Position numbers and translations under genes: made by a program. Positions 34,264-42,915 of a stretch of DNA of 64,000 nt are shown here, in pieces (within the stretch, counting starts at the first letter, position 1; each line of letters starts with the position of its first letter). Below the pieces are notes generated by a model. The model saw nothing but the letters and a program-made list of their open reading frames with translations, had not been told where the DNA came from and did no database searches. This DNA comes from Bacillota bacterium (GTDB lineage Bacteria; Bacillota; Clostridia; Acetivibrionales; DSM-1351). The stretch lies in the NCBI GenBank assembly GCA_023444055.1, contig JAEZRV010000073.1:1-64000 (forward strand), in the 5' to 3' direction.

Positions 34264-35445
34264 ATGATTAACAGTTTTTCCTATTTTGTTCCTGTAAAAA
34301 TAGTCTTTGGAGCCGGTAAATTGAATGAAGTGGGTGAGTACGTAAAGCAATACGGCAAAAGGGCATTAATAGTAACAACCGGTCCTTTTTTCAAGGACAG
34401 CGGGTTGACTTCTAGAATTCAAAAGTTATTGGCACAAAGCGGCGTTGAATCAGAGCTATTCTATGAGGTAAGTCCAAATCCCTTTTCAACGCAAGTAGAT
34501 GCAGGTGCTGAGTTTGGTAAAAAAACAGGCTGTGATGTTATTATAGGTTTAGGCGGAGGCAGTGCAATTGATGCAGCAAAAGGAATTGCTGTTGCAATGG
34601 GGCATAATGCACCCATATGGAATTATTGTCCAAGTGGAGATCCTGATGATTTAACTGCAACAGAAAAAACCCTTCCTATTATCGCAATTACAACTACATC
34701 CGGTACTGGAAGCCATGCAACACCGTATGCTGTTATAACAAATCCCGTTACAAAGGAAAAACCTGGACTTGGAAGTGATTATACATATGCAAAGGTGGCA
34801 ATTGTAGACCCTGAACTCATGTTATCCGTACCTAAGAAGATTACTGCTGCAACAGGCTTTGATGTACTTGCCCATTCCATTGAGGCTTATACGAGTAATA
34901 TTGCTACGCCTATTACAGATAAAATGGCGGAAGAAGCTATAAGAATTGTTGGAAAGTATTTAAGAAGGGCCGTTGAGAAAGGTGATGATATAGAAGCAAG
35001 AACTGCAATGGCATATGCAGATACTTTGGCTGGCTTTTCAATAGCAACAGCCGGTATAACCTTATGTCATTCCATTTCCCATGCAGTAGGCGGAGTATGT
35101 GAAACTGTCCACGGAGAAAGTCTTGCAGCAATGACACCTCATACTATGCGATTCAGTATGAATTTCAAACCTGAAAAATATAAAAATATCGGTATGTTCC
35201 TCCGTGATGAATGTTGTTGCGAAGAATGTGATGAATGTTGTAGCTGTGAGAACACTGTACTAGAAGTTGAAAAGCTAATCAATGATATAGGCATGAATAT
35301 TCCGCTTAGCAAACAAGGAGTCAAGGAATCGGATTTTGACGAGATTGCGACCGGAACAACGAAGTACATGGCTGGAGGGTTAGATCAGGATCCCAAAAGA
35401 GCAAGTAAGGAAGATATTATTGAGATATTGAAAAAATCCTTCTAA
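34264..35445 (+). CDS. Iron-containing alcohol dehydrogenase with Cys-cluster insertion
   Basis: This is 393 residues of the group III (Fe-ADH) family. Cofactor motif GLGGGSAIDAAKGIAV, metal-ligand helix FDVLAHSIEAYTSN, and ITLCHSISHAVGG with HX3H. The unusual feature is at residues 317-328: CCCEECDECCSC, seven Cys in twelve, inserted where family members have an ordinary helix-loop. It could hold an extra metal or iron-sulfur cluster or a redox switch. AAGGAGAATG precedes the start. It probably reduces or oxidises an aldehyde or alcohol produced by the pathway. Confidence 0.9.
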   Translation: MINSFSYFVPVKIVFGAGKLNEVGEYVKQYGKRALIVTTGPFFKDSGLTSRIQKLLAQSGVESELFYEVSPNPFSTQVDAGAEFGKKTGCDVIIGLGGGSAIDAAKGIAVAMGHNAPIWNYCPSGDPDDLTATEKTLPIIAITTTSGTGSHATPYAVITNPVTKEKPGLGSDYTYAKVAIVDPELMLSVPKKITAATGFDVLAHSIEAYTSNIATPITDKMAEEAIRIVGKYLRRAVEKGDDIEARTAMAYADTLAGFSIATAGITLCHSISHAVGGVCETVHGESLAAMTPHTMRFSMNFKPEKYKNIGMFLRDECCCEECDECCSCENTVLEVEKLINDIGMNIPLSKQGVKESDFDEIATGTTKYMAGGLDQDPKRASKEDIIEILKKSF

Positions 35446-35476
35446 CCTAATTTAAAAGTATACTCAAAAGTTAAAT

Positions 35477-35525
35477 GTTTCGGATGTTCTTATTCGTAGT
35501 GGATATTAATATCCGAAACTTTTTA
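35477..35525 (+). terminator. Terminator after the alcohol dehydrogenase gene
   Basis: GTTTCGGAT (35477-35485) pairs with ATCCGAAAC (35511-35519), followed by TTTTTA. An inner palindrome GGATATTAATATCC can form an alternative stem. Confidence 0.65.
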
Positions 35526-35534
35526 GCGTATAAG

Positions 35535-35620
35535 TATAAATATGTTTCAAACTATAGCCAGAGCATAAAGGAGAAACATATTTAATTCTATGTATAGTTA
35601 TAAATATGTTTCAAACTATA
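35535..35620 (+). promoter_or_regulatory. Pair of 22-bp repeats with an inverted half-site
   Basis: TATAAATATGTTTCAAACTATA occurs at 35535-35556 and 35599-35620. Between them GAAACATATTTA (35573-35584) is the exact reverse complement of TAAATATGTTTC in the first copy. This direct-plus-inverted arrangement before the cupin gene looks like a regulator binding region. Confidence 0.55.
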
Positions 35621-35678
35621 TAGCAGTTGATATATCTATTTTGTGATTTTTAGCAAAATGAAAGGAATGATATTTATT

Positions 35679-36179
35679 ATGATAAAAAAGCAGATAAATG
35701 AACTGAGTATGGAGAAGTTTTCAAAATATGGTACATACTCTGATGTGCTTAATCCCAAAGGGGTAAAATTTGGAGAAGAACCGGTTGAGTTTTATAGGGA
35801 TATTATTAAGCTACCGCTTGGAAATAGTAACTTAGCTTCTTTTTCCTTATGTCGTCTTTTAAAGAGACCACTGATTATTGATGCCTCTGAATACCACAAT
35901 CATACGGGAGAAATGATAATACCACTTGATGGAGATATTCTTATGCATGTGGGTCCGGCTACCTCAAATGCAGTTGTACCTGTTGAGGACATAGAAATTT
36001 TTCGTATACCCAAGGGAGTAGTTGTATGCATTAATCCTGGGGTATGGCACTATTCAGCCTTTGTATATAGGTGTGATATCGTAAATATTCTGGTAACACT
36101 TCCTGAAAGAACGTACATGAATGATTGTTGTGTTGTAGAAATACCTATGGAAAAGTATGTTGAAATTGTAGATAAATAA
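35679..36179 (+). CDS. Ureidoglycolate-lyase-like cupin protein
   Basis: This is 166 residues from ATG 35679, the best-placed of several in-frame starts after AAAGGA. HNHTGEMIIPLDGDILMHV and IFRIPKGVVVCINPGVWHYS are the two cupin-like blocks seen in AllA-type ureidoglycolate lyases and their sugar-acid relatives. In this setting it more likely acts on a sugar acid or lactone than in purine breakdown. No cofactor can be proven from sequence. Confidence 0.6.
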   Translation: MIKKQINELSMEKFSKYGTYSDVLNPKGVKFGEEPVEFYRDIIKLPLGNSNLASFSLCRLLKRPLIIDASEYHNHTGEMIIPLDGDILMHVGPATSNAVVPVEDIEIFRIPKGVVVCINPGVWHYSAFVYRCDIVNILVTLPERTYMNDCCVVEIPMEKYVEIVDK

Positions 36180-36226
36180 GAGTATTTTACGATATGTAGT
36201 AAAATATTCAAGGATAAAGGTGAATT

Positions 36227-36685
36227 ATGAAACAAAGAAGATTTGATGAAGTTACGCAGATGTTTATAGTTAACGCAGGACAAATGGCATATTTAGAGAA
36301 TGCCCCAAAAACCCAAATGATGCTTCAAATATCCTGTGAACTTTTACGGTATTTTTATAATGGAGATACAAAGGTTTTGCTTTCAAAAGAATTAGAAGCT
36401 TTGCGCAATTATATTGAAATACAAAAAATTCGCTATGGAAATAGGTTTGATATTACTTATGTTAATTACAGTGATTTTGAAGACATAAATATCAATCACT
36501 TGAGTATCATAGATTTTGTTGATCATATATTGAATAACGCCCTTGTACAGTATGAAGGAATCATTGATTTTACAGTTGAATTAAAATGTTCTAACGGCAT
36601 ATTTCTCAAGGTTATATTAAAAAAAGATATGAAGAAGGAAGAGTTCTTAAGACCTCTAGCAGAAATGGGGGATGCCGATGTATAA
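36227..36685 (+). CDS. Kinase-like protein lacking the His box
   Basis: This is 152 residues. LEALRNYIEIQKIRYGNRFD is the conserved stretch that follows the His box in YesM/LytS kinases, and IIDFVDHILNNALVQYEG resembles their ATP-binding N box. The QINPHFLYN segment with the phosphorylated His and the G boxes are absent, as are membrane segments. It overlaps the response regulator gene by eight bases, so the two are cotranslated. It may be a non-catalytic regulator or adaptor for that protein. Confidence 0.6.
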   Translation: MKQRRFDEVTQMFIVNAGQMAYLENAPKTQMMLQISCELLRYFYNGDTKVLLSKELEALRNYIEIQKIRYGNRFDITYVNYSDFEDININHLSIIDFVDHILNNALVQYEGIIDFTVELKCSNGIFLKVILKKDMKKEEFLRPLAEMGDADV

Positions 36686-38300
36686 GCTTATGATTGTAGA
36701 TGACGAATTCCTATCAAGATATGTTTTGCGAGCGTTGATATCTAAAAATTTCAGTAATATTGAAATTGTTGGTGAGGCTGAAAATGGCAGGCAGGCAATA
36801 GAATTAAACCGAAAGATTCAGCCTGATTTAATCATAATGGATATAAAAATGCCTGGTATTAACGGTATTGATGCTTCGATGGAAATCCTTAGAGAAGATA
36901 TCAATTCATGCATACTGATTTTGACAGCATATAATAATTTTGAATATGTAAAACAAGCCTTGGATATTGGAGTAAAGGGATATATTTTAAAACCTGTAAA
37001 CGAGCAGGAGGTAGTTGAAAAAATAAATAAAGTCTTAGGTGAGATCGATGAGAAATTGAACAATTGTGACCTCGTAGAAGTCATTGACGCAAAGCTTAGA
37101 GCAATTAAGCCTTACATGGAGAACGAACTTGTAACTGCTTTTATGAATGGCAATTGTGATATCGTAAAGGCGGAAAATTATATAGCATTTCTTCAGGAGG
37201 AAATAAAGGCCGGTTATTTTATGCTGATATCCCCGGGTCGTATAAATAACCGAGAAATCAACGAGTGTATAAGTAGTAGAATTATTATGGAAAAAACAGT
37301 CGCAATTGTTACACGAAACCTTCCTTTATATAGGAAGTGTTTTTTTGGCAAACCTCAGGGAAATTCTATTGTTGTATTTATTCCTGTTAATGAAAAGTTC
37401 GTGCACGGAGAGATTGTAAATGAATCGGTCATAATTGCTCAGGATATTTTAAGAAAGCTAAAGGTTGCCGTAGATGTTAATGCTTCAATAGGAATTGGGA
37501 ATGCGTATACAGACATTAAAAATTTTAGAAAATCATACAATGAAGCAGGTTTGGCACTAAGAAAATCATCTGAGCAAAACAGTGTAATTCATTTTTCCTC
37601 ACATTGTATTGAGATAAATTCAGGAACTTTTCATGAGTATCCATTAGCCTTAGAAAGTAAACTTATTGATGAAATAAAAGCGGGAAACTTAAATAATGCT
37701 AAAAATTTTGCTGACGAAATCATAGCTGAATTAATAGGAAATACTTTTAACATGGATATTTTAAAAGGTTATGCCGAAGAACTCATATTTTTTTTAAAAA
37801 GAACAGTGTTTAAAATGGGTGTACATCTGGACAATTCTTTAAGTATTGGGATGTTGCAGGAACTGGTTGAGTTAACTTCGGCAGATGAAGTGGAAGTCTG
37901 GTGTAGAAAGAATGTTGATTATATTATAGATCAGGTCGCGAAATGCCCCGGCAGGAATTCTGAAATAATCAGTAAGGTTTTCGAGTACATAAATAGAAAT
38001 TTCAATAAGGACATAACGCTAGAGTCAGTTGCCAATGAAGTAGGATTAAGCCCACAATATCTCAGCAAGATATTTAAAGAAAAGCGCGGAATTAATTTTA
38101 TAGATTATATCACTACAAAACGTTTGGAATTTGCAGAAAACCTTTTAAAAAATGATGTTTTGAATATAAAGCAAGTAAGTAAAATGTCTGGATATGAAGA
38201 TTCAAACTATTTTTGCAGAATATTTAAAAAGAGTACTGGTTTAAGCCCCAGACAATTTAGAACAAATGTTATATTACAAAATCTTCAACAACAATCATAG
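36678..38300 (+). CDS. AraC-type response regulator (YesN-like)
   Basis: This is 540 residues from ATG 36678, six bases after GGGGGA. Receiver domain with MIVDDE, phospho-acceptor Asp in LIIMDIKMPG, LTAYNN and the Lys in GYILKP. A long central region of ~250 residues follows, then two C-terminal helix-turn-helix motifs of AraC type (ESVANEVGLSPQYLSKIFKE and SGYEDSNYFCRIFKKSTGLS). It probably receives phosphate from the sensor at 23722 and activates the transport and catabolic genes. Confidence 0.92.
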   Translation: MYKLMIVDDEFLSRYVLRALISKNFSNIEIVGEAENGRQAIELNRKIQPDLIIMDIKMPGINGIDASMEILREDINSCILILTAYNNFEYVKQALDIGVKGYILKPVNEQEVVEKINKVLGEIDEKLNNCDLVEVIDAKLRAIKPYMENELVTAFMNGNCDIVKAENYIAFLQEEIKAGYFMLISPGRINNREINECISSRIIMEKTVAIVTRNLPLYRKCFFGKPQGNSIVVFIPVNEKFVHGEIVNESVIIAQDILRKLKVAVDVNASIGIGNAYTDIKNFRKSYNEAGLALRKSSEQNSVIHFSSHCIEINSGTFHEYPLALESKLIDEIKAGNLNNAKNFADEIIAELIGNTFNMDILKGYAEELIFFLKRTVFKMGVHLDNSLSIGMLQELVELTSADEVEVWCRKNVDYIIDQVAKCPGRNSEIISKVFEYINRNFNKDITLESVANEVGLSPQYLSKIFKEKRGINFIDYITTKRLEFAENLLKNDVLNIKQVSKMSGYEDSNYFCRIFKKSTGLSPRQFRTNVILQNLQQQS

Positions 38301-38468
38301 TACTATTTTAATTTCGTAGAAGAATCTTAATACAGAGAATTTTATCTATTAAATTCATCTTGTCGTTACTTAAAAACTTCCTGTCTTTATTAAAAAGGTT
38401 CAGAAATCTAAGAAGTATTCATGTTGTATCATTTAAATATAGAAATTACACATGAAGAGGTGAATACA

Positions 38469-39980
38469 TTGGATGGGAAAACTATTCTAAGTGTAAAAGG
38501 CATCAATAAAAGCTATCCGGGTACAAAAGCTTTGACTGATGTTCATTTAGACTTAAGACAAGGAGAGATTCACGCTCTGATGGGTGAAAATGGAGCCGGA
38601 AAATCTACACTGATGAATGTCATTGGAGGGGTAATCAAACCTGACAGTGGACAAATTATATTAAATGGCAAGGAAGTCAAGTTCAATTCACCAAAAGATG
38701 CCCAGGATGCTGGTATTGGTTTTGTTCATCAGGAAATAGCCCTTTGCCCCCATATGACTGTTGCAGAAAATATTTATATGGGAAGGATCAAAGGAAATGT
38801 ATTAAGTATGCTGGACTTTGCGCAGCTCAATAAAAAAGCCGGTGATATCCTTAGTTTGTTCAAAACCAGCATTACCCCACAGACTATAGTTAGAAAACTA
38901 ACTGTTGCAGACCAGCAGGTAGTAGAAATAGTAAAGGCAATATCACTTGATTGTAAAATACTTGTTCTGGATGAACCAACATCTTCATTGACCGAAAGTG
39001 AAACCGAGGCATTATTTGTAACTATCGAAAAATTAAAGGCTAGAGGTATAAGCATACTCTATATCAGCCATAAGATGTCAGAAATATTTAGAATTTGCGA
39101 CAGTATAACAATTCTTAGAGATGGTCATTTTATAGATGCATTAAAGGTAAACGAAATAAGTCCTGAAATTGTAATCAGTAAAATGGTTGGACGAAATATC
39201 ACAAACCTATATCCCCCAAAGAGTACCGGAGTAACAGATAAGATCATAGAGGTTAAGAATCTTACTAGAAAAGGTGTTTTTAATGATATTAGCTTTAATA
39301 TTTCTAAAGGCGAGATATTGGGAATAGCCGGTTTAGTAGGTTCTAAAAGAACAGAAGTAGCCAGAGCAGTGTGTGGAATTGACCAAGTTGATTCGGGCGA
39401 AGTTTACTTTGAAGGAGAAATGGTACACTTTAAAGGCTATAAAGATGCGATAAAAAAAGGTATTGCTTACCTTACAGAGGATAGAAAAATAGAGGGGCTA
39501 TTTCTTAATCTAAGTATCAAAAAAAATATCACAGCCTCATGCCTAGAGAAGGTTTCAAAGTTTAAGCTGATTGATGCCGGTGCAGAAAAGGATTGGGCAA
39601 ATTCCTTTTCCGAAAAGCTAAGAATAAAGTTATACAACATAAATCAGAAAGCCAGCAGCTTAAGCGGAGGAAATCAACAAAAAATAGTTATAGCAAAATG
39701 GCTGTCAATAAGTCCAAAGCTGATATTTATGGATGAGCCTACTAGAGGTATCGATGTAGGTGCAAAGTCTGAAATACATGACATGTTAAGAAAGCTGTCA
39801 AATGAAGGAATTGGTATAGTAATAATATCATCCGAGCTTCCAGAAATCATTGGAATGTGCGATCGCGTTATAGTAATGTCTGAAGGCAGGATAACAGGGG
39901 CTTTGGATGCTAAAGAGCTATCGGAAGAACATATAATGACATATGCAGCATCTTCTCCGGAACATGGCTGTGCAGGTTAA
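38469..39980 (+). CDS. CUT2 sugar ABC transporter ATPase (RbsA/MglA-like)
   Basis: This is 503 residues from TTG 38469 behind AGAGGTG. Two ATPase domains: the first with GENGAGKSTLMNVIGG, LTVADQQVVEIVKA and LVLDEPTSSL; the second with a degenerate Walker A (GLVGSKRTEVARAV), signature LSGGNQQKIVIAKWL and MDEPTRGIDVGAKSE. This asymmetry is typical of the CUT2 group. It energises uptake of a pentose, deoxysugar or polyol with the permease at 40177. Confidence 0.93.
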   Translation: MDGKTILSVKGINKSYPGTKALTDVHLDLRQGEIHALMGENGAGKSTLMNVIGGVIKPDSGQIILNGKEVKFNSPKDAQDAGIGFVHQEIALCPHMTVAENIYMGRIKGNVLSMLDFAQLNKKAGDILSLFKTSITPQTIVRKLTVADQQVVEIVKAISLDCKILVLDEPTSSLTESETEALFVTIEKLKARGISILYISHKMSEIFRICDSITILRDGHFIDALKVNEISPEIVISKMVGRNITNLYPPKSTGVTDKIIEVKNLTRKGVFNDISFNISKGEILGIAGLVGSKRTEVARAVCGIDQVDSGEVYFEGEMVHFKGYKDAIKKGIAYLTEDRKIEGLFLNLSIKKNITASCLEKVSKFKLIDAGAEKDWANSFSEKLRIKLYNINQKASSLSGGNQQKIVIAKWLSISPKLIFMDEPTRGIDVGAKSEIHDMLRKLSNEGIGIVIISSELPEIIGMCDRVIVMSEGRITGALDAKELSEEHIMTYAASSPEHGCAG

Positions 39981-40016
39981 TAATACTATTTCGTATTTAA
40001 AAATAGAATAACTATT

Positions 40017-40154
40017 TTTAAATCACCGCTAAAGCGGTGCGCTGCATAAGCAGCGACTCATAGCATTGAACAACATTTACGGACTACGTCCTGTCGCCGC
40101 AGATGCGGCTATTTAAAAATGTGATACCACATTTTTAAATGCAAATTAGTATTA
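40017..40154. repeat. Hairpin string including inverted copy 2 of the dispersed repeat
   Basis: Five hairpins follow one another: CACCGC-TAAA-GCGGTG, CGCTGC-ATAA-GCAGCG, GGAC-TAC-GTCC, GCCGC-AGAT-GCGGC and AAATGTG-ATA-CCACATTT. The last 80 bases (40074-40154) are the reverse complement of the repeat at 26371-26450. It lies between the ATPase and permease genes of one transporter, where it could protect or divide the mRNA. Confidence 0.8.
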
Positions 40155-40176
40155 AAATAGTAAAGGGAGATGGAGA

Positions 40177-41187
40177 ATGAAAGCACAACTTGAACAGTCA
40201 GGCAAAAATATCACAAATGTAGATTCCATCGTAAGAGGGACATTAAAAAAAATAGCAGGTTTTAGAGAGTTAACCATAATTTTAATTATACTTGGAATTG
40301 GGACAGGTTTGTCAATAGCTTCACCGTACTTCTTTTCGGTAAATAATTTTAAAGCGATAGCATTGGCACTTTCAACAGATTCCATAATTGTAATAGGAAT
40401 GACACTGGTTTTAATATCCGGAGGTATTGATTTATCAGTAGGATCTGTAATGGGTTTGGCAGGTATCGTAACAGCGCGGCTATGGCAGACATACAATATA
40501 AATATTGTTATTGCCGCTTTAATAGGCTTATCAGTAGCAGTATTTGTTGGATTTCTAAATGGTTTATTCATAGGGAGAGTAGGAGTAAATCCTTTTATCG
40601 TAACAATGGCTACAATGGGTATGTGTAGAGGGTTGGATTATGTTATAACCAATGGGACACCAATTTCCGTAACTAATATGCCTGCTGCATTCAGAACACT
40701 GGGAACCGGTCTTATTTTTGACGTATTACCTGTTCTGGTCTTGATAATGTTGATAATCGCAGTCATAAGCGATTATACTCTAAGACGCTCTTCCATTGCC
40801 AGAAAAGTTTTTTATATTGGCAGTAATGAAAAAGCAGCCATTCTTTCAGGTATAAATGCAAAAAACGTTAAAATGGGAGTGTATATTGTTTCATCAGCAC
40901 TTGCCGGGATAGCAGGTATTCTTACAATTGCAAGATTTGGGGTAGCACCTGCGACTACTGGAGAGCCTACGGCTATGATGACTATTTCAGGAGCGGTTAT
41001 AGGCGGCGCTAGCATGTTAGGTGGAGAAGGAACGGTATTAGGCTCAATTCTTGGTATAGTGCTAATGAATTTCATTGCAAACGGTATCGTAATGCTGAAT
41101 ATATCAGTAAACTGGACACAATTCGTCACTGGCGCAGTGCTGATAATTGCAGTTACTATAGACTATCTTATGCATAAGGATAAATAA
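40177..41187 (+). CDS. CUT2 sugar ABC transporter permease (RbsC-like)
   Basis: This is 336 residues with eight to ten hydrophobic segments. LVLISGGIDLSVGSVMGLAG is the RbsC hallmark, GRVGVNPFIVTMATMGMCRG and the EAA-like loop SIARKVFYIGSNEKAAILSG follow. AAGGGAG precedes the ATG. It is the membrane partner of the ATPase at 38469 and of the binding protein at 41265. Confidence 0.93.
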   Translation: MKAQLEQSGKNITNVDSIVRGTLKKIAGFRELTIILIILGIGTGLSIASPYFFSVNNFKAIALALSTDSIIVIGMTLVLISGGIDLSVGSVMGLAGIVTARLWQTYNINIVIAALIGLSVAVFVGFLNGLFIGRVGVNPFIVTMATMGMCRGLDYVITNGTPISVTNMPAAFRTLGTGLIFDVLPVLVLIMLIIAVISDYTLRRSSIARKVFYIGSNEKAAILSGINAKNVKMGVYIVSSALAGIAGILTIARFGVAPATTGEPTAMMTISGAVIGGASMLGGEGTVLGSILGIVLMNFIANGIVMLNISVNWTQFVTGAVLIIAVTIDYLMHKDK

Positions 41188-41264
41188 CACTTTAAAACAT
41201 TGTAATTATGGCCAAAAAGCACAAGCATTAGGCTATTATTAAATAGAATATTAGGAGGATTATT

Positions 41265-42335
41265 ATGTTCACTAAAACGAAAAGAAGTATCGCAGCACTT
41301 GTGATTGTGGCAACGATGGCAATTGGGCTTATTGGATGCACATCGGGAACAGCTGATACTAAAGAAACAGCTGCAGGTACTAAAGCATCAAATGCGGATG
41401 CTAATGCAGTAGCAGAGGCAACAGAGGTAATGAAAGGTTTTTCAGGTTCACCAACAGATGAGTACTATATGTGTACTTTCTATCAGGGAGCCGAGTATTG
41501 GAAGGGTGTTTACATAGGTTTTAAACAAGCTGCGGACGCTTTGGGTGTAAAGACTTATTATATGGGCTGCGACGATGGAGATGCTGCAAAGCAAGTTGCA
41601 GTTTTTGAACAAATTGTTGCTAAAAAGCCAAAGGGAATTGCACTTTCACCAACTGTTGCAGATGCTTTTGTTGAACCAATCAATAAGGCAATGGAAGCAG
41701 GTATTCCAGTAGTATGTTTTGCCTCAGATTCACCGGATAGCAAAAGAATCACTTGGATTACTTCAGATGATTATAAAGCAGGTGGAGAAGCTGCTGATTT
41801 CTGTGCGAAAGCATTAGGTGGGAAGGGTAAAATCGGTATCCTTGAAAGACCGGCGCAGAATAACCATGCAGCTCGTATTAATGGCTTTGAAGCAAGAATA
41901 AAAGAAAAATATCCTGATATGAAGGTTGTTGCACGTGGTCAAGCAGAAGGTGACCAGACTAAAGCTGCATCATTAACATCAGCAATGATACAAGCAAATC
42001 CTGACCTTGCTTTAATGTATTGTTCAGCAGGTATGGAAGGTATGGGAGCAGGAACTGCAGTTAAAGAAGCAAAAACAAATGCAAAAGTATTTTGCTACGA
42101 TGCAGACCCAGCAGTAATAGATATGGTTAAAGATGGAACTATATTAGCATGTATGCATCCTAATACTGTTAACCAAGGATTCTGGTCTATGATGTCGCTA
42201 ATGACTTACAATACAGGTATAATTAACCCAATCAGTGACTGGAAGCAAGCTGGAAGATCACCTTTATTCCCTATGATGAACAACGGTCTTGATATCGTAA
42301 CAAAAGAAAATGGTGATTCATTCTACGTTAAATAG
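41265..42335 (+). CDS. Sugar-binding lipoprotein of the CUT2 transporter
   Basis: This is 356 residues with signal peptide and lipobox LIGC (Cys at 25), then an Ala/Thr-rich linker and a Peripla_BP_4 fold. YMCTFYQGAEYWKGVYIGFK, ALSPTVADAFVEPINKAMEA and VCFASDSPDSKRITWITSDD match the paralogue at 25256 almost block by block. AGGAGGA precedes the ATG. It delivers the ligand to the permease at 40177. Confidence 0.93.
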   Translation: MFTKTKRSIAALVIVATMAIGLIGCTSGTADTKETAAGTKASNADANAVAEATEVMKGFSGSPTDEYYMCTFYQGAEYWKGVYIGFKQAADALGVKTYYMGCDDGDAAKQVAVFEQIVAKKPKGIALSPTVADAFVEPINKAMEAGIPVVCFASDSPDSKRITWITSDDYKAGGEAADFCAKALGGKGKIGILERPAQNNHAARINGFEARIKEKYPDMKVVARGQAEGDQTKAASLTSAMIQANPDLALMYCSAGMEGMGAGTAVKEAKTNAKVFCYDADPAVIDMVKDGTILACMHPNTVNQGFWSMMSLMTYNTGIINPISDWKQAGRSPLFPMMNNGLDIVTKENGDSFYVK

Positions 42336-42853
42336 AAGAAAAGTCAATTACACTTCAAAGCCTTCGCTTTAGGCGAAACATGCTTTAAGAGTACATACGA
42401 TACCGAAATTATCTTCGGTAGGAGTAAGAAGTATAATAAAACTAAAAATTAAAAAGGCCTAACCGTATGCCTAAAGTTACTAATCTGCATTGTGAACTTA
42501 GACAGGTATGGATTGCCTTCACCAATAAAAGCCGCTGATAAAGCGGCTTTTATTATGGTACTTCTAGTGCAAGAATAATTTCTGTAGTTTAAATTGGCAT
42601 TATTGGCTGTTGTAGTTTCCGCTGTTAGTTATTTCTACGCATTTTATTTTTTTAAGTTTACTTTCCTGCTTGTTTCCAGTAGAACATGTCTTAATTTTTT
42701 TCTGAAACAAGAAAGTAAAGTTCACCGATAGCATCAATATCAGAGATTGTATTAGTAACATTGCTAGACAATATATTTTGAGGTTCAAATTTTGATTTTA
42801 GTGATGGAAGTGCAAAAGATAAAGCTTTTCAATAGAACCTGCGAGATTAGTAA
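42336..42853. other. Intergenic region with hairpins and a minus-strand remnant
   Basis: Short hairpins (GCCTTCGCTTTAGGCG-like at about 42362 and TACCGAA..TTCGGTA at about 42402) precede the terminator at 42527. Between 42690 and 42840 the minus strand reads SFALPSLKSKFEPQNILSSN and ISDIDAIGELYFLVSEKN before a stop, apparently the end of a lost gene. No intact gene is present. Confidence 0.4.
42527..42555 (+). terminator. Terminator of the sugar transporter operon
   Basis: AAAAGCCGC (42527-42535) pairs with GCGGCTTTT (42543-42551) around a seven-base loop, followed by ATTATG. Confidence 0.75.
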
Positions 42854-42892
42854 CAAAAAAGCACCCTGAGATTTGAAATTCTCAAGGTGCTA
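42854..42892 (-). terminator. Terminator of the minus-strand esterase gene
   Basis: Read on the minus strand, AGCACCTTGAGA and TCTCAGGGTGCT pair (one mismatch) and are followed by TTTTTTG. It lies 25 bases after the esterase stop. Confidence 0.8.
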
Positions 42893-42915
42893 ATTTTGGA
42901 AAAGCTATATGTTTT

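Noticed and set aside
35545..35620. Possible CRISPR array from the 22-bp direct repeats
   Set aside because: Only two copies, with an inverse half-site between them and no cas genes; regulatory repeats fit better.
42600..42840. Minus-strand 62-codon frame as a membrane peptide gene
   Set aside because: The frame next to it reads a better gene-like end (GELYFLVSEKN), so this is debris of a lost gene.
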